Shown: positions 58,301 to 64,000 of the stretch, piece after piece
How positions within the stretch are numbered: the stretch's first letter is position 1
Layout: the number at the start of each line of letters is the position of its first letter
Source of the DNA: Campylorhamphus procurvoides
Taxonomy: Eukaryota > Chordata > Aves > Passeriformes > Dendrocolaptidae
Direction: 5' to 3'
DNA: 64,000 bases
Assembly: GCA_013396655.1 (NCBI GenBank)
Contig: WBMV01000030.1
Coordinates: 112,984-176,983, forward strand
Translations under genes and position numbers: made by a program
The notes under the pieces: model-generated
Database searches by the model: none
Seen by the model: only the letters and a program-made list of their open reading frames with translations
Told to the model about the DNA's origin: nothing

Positions 58301-59496
58301 CTTTTTTCTTCATTTTCTTGGTATTGTATGGGGTAAATTGTTAATTTATTTGCCCACAGAGAAGTCTTCTGCATATTAGCATTTCCCTTGACAGGAAGAA
58401 GACCTAAAAAGTGCTGTCTGTTTTCTGGGAAGGTAGCACATAGGTTAGATCATCTCCTGCCTATTCGTCTTCTCAGAAGGCTCAGTGGGTTTCTGAAGTG
58501 CTTATCCTTTAGCCACATGGGCTGTTTAATAGAATCTGGAGAAGCAAAGGAACTTTTAGACACATTTTGACTTATCACATGGAGAGAGCAAGACTTCAAG
58601 TAACTTGCCATGAACTTCTGTTTGCACAGGATTCAAGAACAGAGGGAGAGAGAAGAGCAAAGCCTAAAGGCTTAGTAGTGAGGACAGGAGAGAAGCAGGA
58701 AATGCAGCACACGAGGCCTCATTTGAGGGAATGCTGAGAGCTGCTGCAAGTAGAAGCTTAAGTAAGTGACAACTATTTGCGGAGAATTAGGTGATTGTAG
58801 AGGAGCAGATGAATTTCTTGGAACCTACCAACTCAATGGAGAAAGAGTTAATTGGAGGCTTTCACAAAAGTCATTGTGTGCCTCTGTAAGTGCACAGAGA
58901 GACAAGATTCATTTTTTGACGACAGTATGTGAATGAGGGTTTCCAGTGAATTAATTATTTTGCAGTCTCTATATGTTTGTTAAGGTATTTTCTATTTTGG
59001 AAGCTAAATTAAGAGATTTCTTACAGATTTTCTGGAGACAGTAAAGTTCTTATAGATGTAGGGGATAAATAAATTCATGGGAGAAATACAGAATGAGTAG
59101 AAGAAAGCCCTGTGGGTGCAAATGTGGTAGACTTCAATGTGCAGTGTGAGATTGTTTTATGTTGAAGCGTGACATGAGTGCAGTAGATTAGAATGAACCT
59201 GCAATGCTGATAAAGACACTGTCATTTCAAAGGGACAGGCACCTACTGTCATTGGCCTGTGGGGAACATGCACACCCATGTATATACATGCATTCACAAA
59301 CATATACACAGCACATATTGGAAAAGTGGTATTTTCTCCGTCCAAGTTTTGAAGAAATTCTGTGTGTGTTATTTTAAATGGCTATAAGATAAGCAGAAAT
59401 AATGTAGGACAAGATTGTTGAAAGAGAACAACAGGAATTGAATACTAATTTTATTATTATTTTTAGGCCCTAAAATCCTAAGAAAACTTTTCTTTT

Positions 59497-59509
59497 TGTG
59501 TGTGTGTGT
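59497..59509 (+). repeat. (GT)6 microsatellite
   Basis: Six GT dinucleotides in intron 4, about 430 bases before exon 5. Confidence 0.85.
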
Positions 59510-59937
59510 CTGCTAAATACTAATCTAATCTTATTTTCTCTTTAGCAATTGCTGTAGCCTTGTGAAAATTTTTAAGATCAGGGTGTTTTGCATTTATTTA
59601 CTAGTATTCTGGGGTTTAAAAGTTGTTTTGATCACCCCCTTTGTTTATGTACTAGAAATGGGATGTGTTCAAATTTTCAACCCCTGCAGAGAAAAAAAAA
59701 ATAGAGCTTTTAAATTATGTCAGTCATTGATAATTTTGATGCTTTGACAGTTTACCAATCTGTAATTACTGACTTATCATATTACTCTGAAATTAAATAG
59801 TTGTAGTGTGTTCACTGTGTTTACCAGGGATGAATCACCTGATGCCTGCCATACTTCTGCAGCAAAGGAGAAACTTGCTCTCAAAATTCTGCAAAATGCA
59901 GCAGTAACATCTTGGGGGTTTGTTTTATTGTTTTCAG

Positions 59938-60048
59938 GGTGCTGGGTGCACTGCACTGGTGGTAGCTGTGGTTGCAAGGAAGTTAGAACTTACCAAAGCT
60001 GAAAAACATGTACATAATTTCATGATGGACACCCAGCTAACTAAAAGA
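59938..60048 (+). CDS. KCNN2: KCNN2 exon 5: S6 and start of the calmodulin-binding domain
   Basis: A 111-bp, 37-codon exon between TTTTCAG and GTAAGT, phase 0 at both ends. It encodes S6 ([18 protein letters not shown]), which lines the inner pore and carries the gate, then [19 protein letters not shown], the first helix after S6 that joins the pore to the calmodulin-binding domain. The sequence is identical to mammalian SK2 as I recall it and is shared with SK3. No irregularity is seen. Confidence 0.98.

Positions 60049-64000
<3,952 letters not shown>

Overview
The window is vertebrate nuclear DNA, almost certainly from a bird, and most likely from Neoaves. The evidence is a decayed CR1 LINE with typical avian 3'-end sequence, a second CR1 tail, and an LTR-type repeat of a kind common in bird genomes. 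I saw no mammalian repeats such as Alu or L1. Nearly all of the 64 kb lies inside one plus-strand gene, KCNN2, which encodes SK2, the small-conductance calcium-activated potassium channel. The paralogue call rests on the N-terminus ([15 protein letters not shown]), the S3-S4 region ([11 protein letters not shown]) and the pore mouth ([12 protein letters not shown], with Asn where SK3 has His).

Layout. The 3' part of coding exon 1 is at 1-1038 (N-terminal tail, S1). Exon 2 is at 1274-1369 (S2), exon 3 at 21000-21418 (S3 to S5), exon 4 at 46958-47099 (turret, pore helix, selectivity filter), exon 5 at 59938-60048 (S6 and the start of the calmodulin-binding domain) and exon 6 at 62501-62628 (calmodulin-binding domain). 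All complete internal introns have GT/AG ends and their phases match. Intron 1 is only 235 bp. Introns 2 to 5 are about 19.6, 25.5, 12.8 and 2.5 kb. The window ends in intron 6, so the last part of the calmodulin-binding domain, the C-terminal coiled coil and the 3' UTR lie outside it, as do the 5' end of exon 1 and the main promoter.

Assembly. Four single N bases (354, 861, 13355, 13540) each sit at an unmerged overlap between contigs. The two in exon 1 break the reading frame in the raw sequence (frame of base 3, then of 356, then of 862). The duplication offsets, 164 and 20 bases, account exactly for both frame changes, so the gene should not be called a pseudogene. The two others scramble the CR1 element in intron 2.

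Introns. Intron 2 holds a CpG-rich block behind a TATA-like motif (4131-4420, a possible alternative promoter), the CR1 and LTR repeats, and simple repeats. Intron 3 holds what may be the polyadenylated end of a minus-strand retrocopy or antisense transcript (near 28663-28702), and octamer-bearing blocks that may be conserved noncoding elements. The rest is AT-rich, apparently unique intron. I found no tRNA, rRNA, CRISPR array or second protein-coding gene that I can support, and no new biological system. The most useful observations are the assembly-made frameshifts, the intronic CpG block and the candidate retrocopy end.
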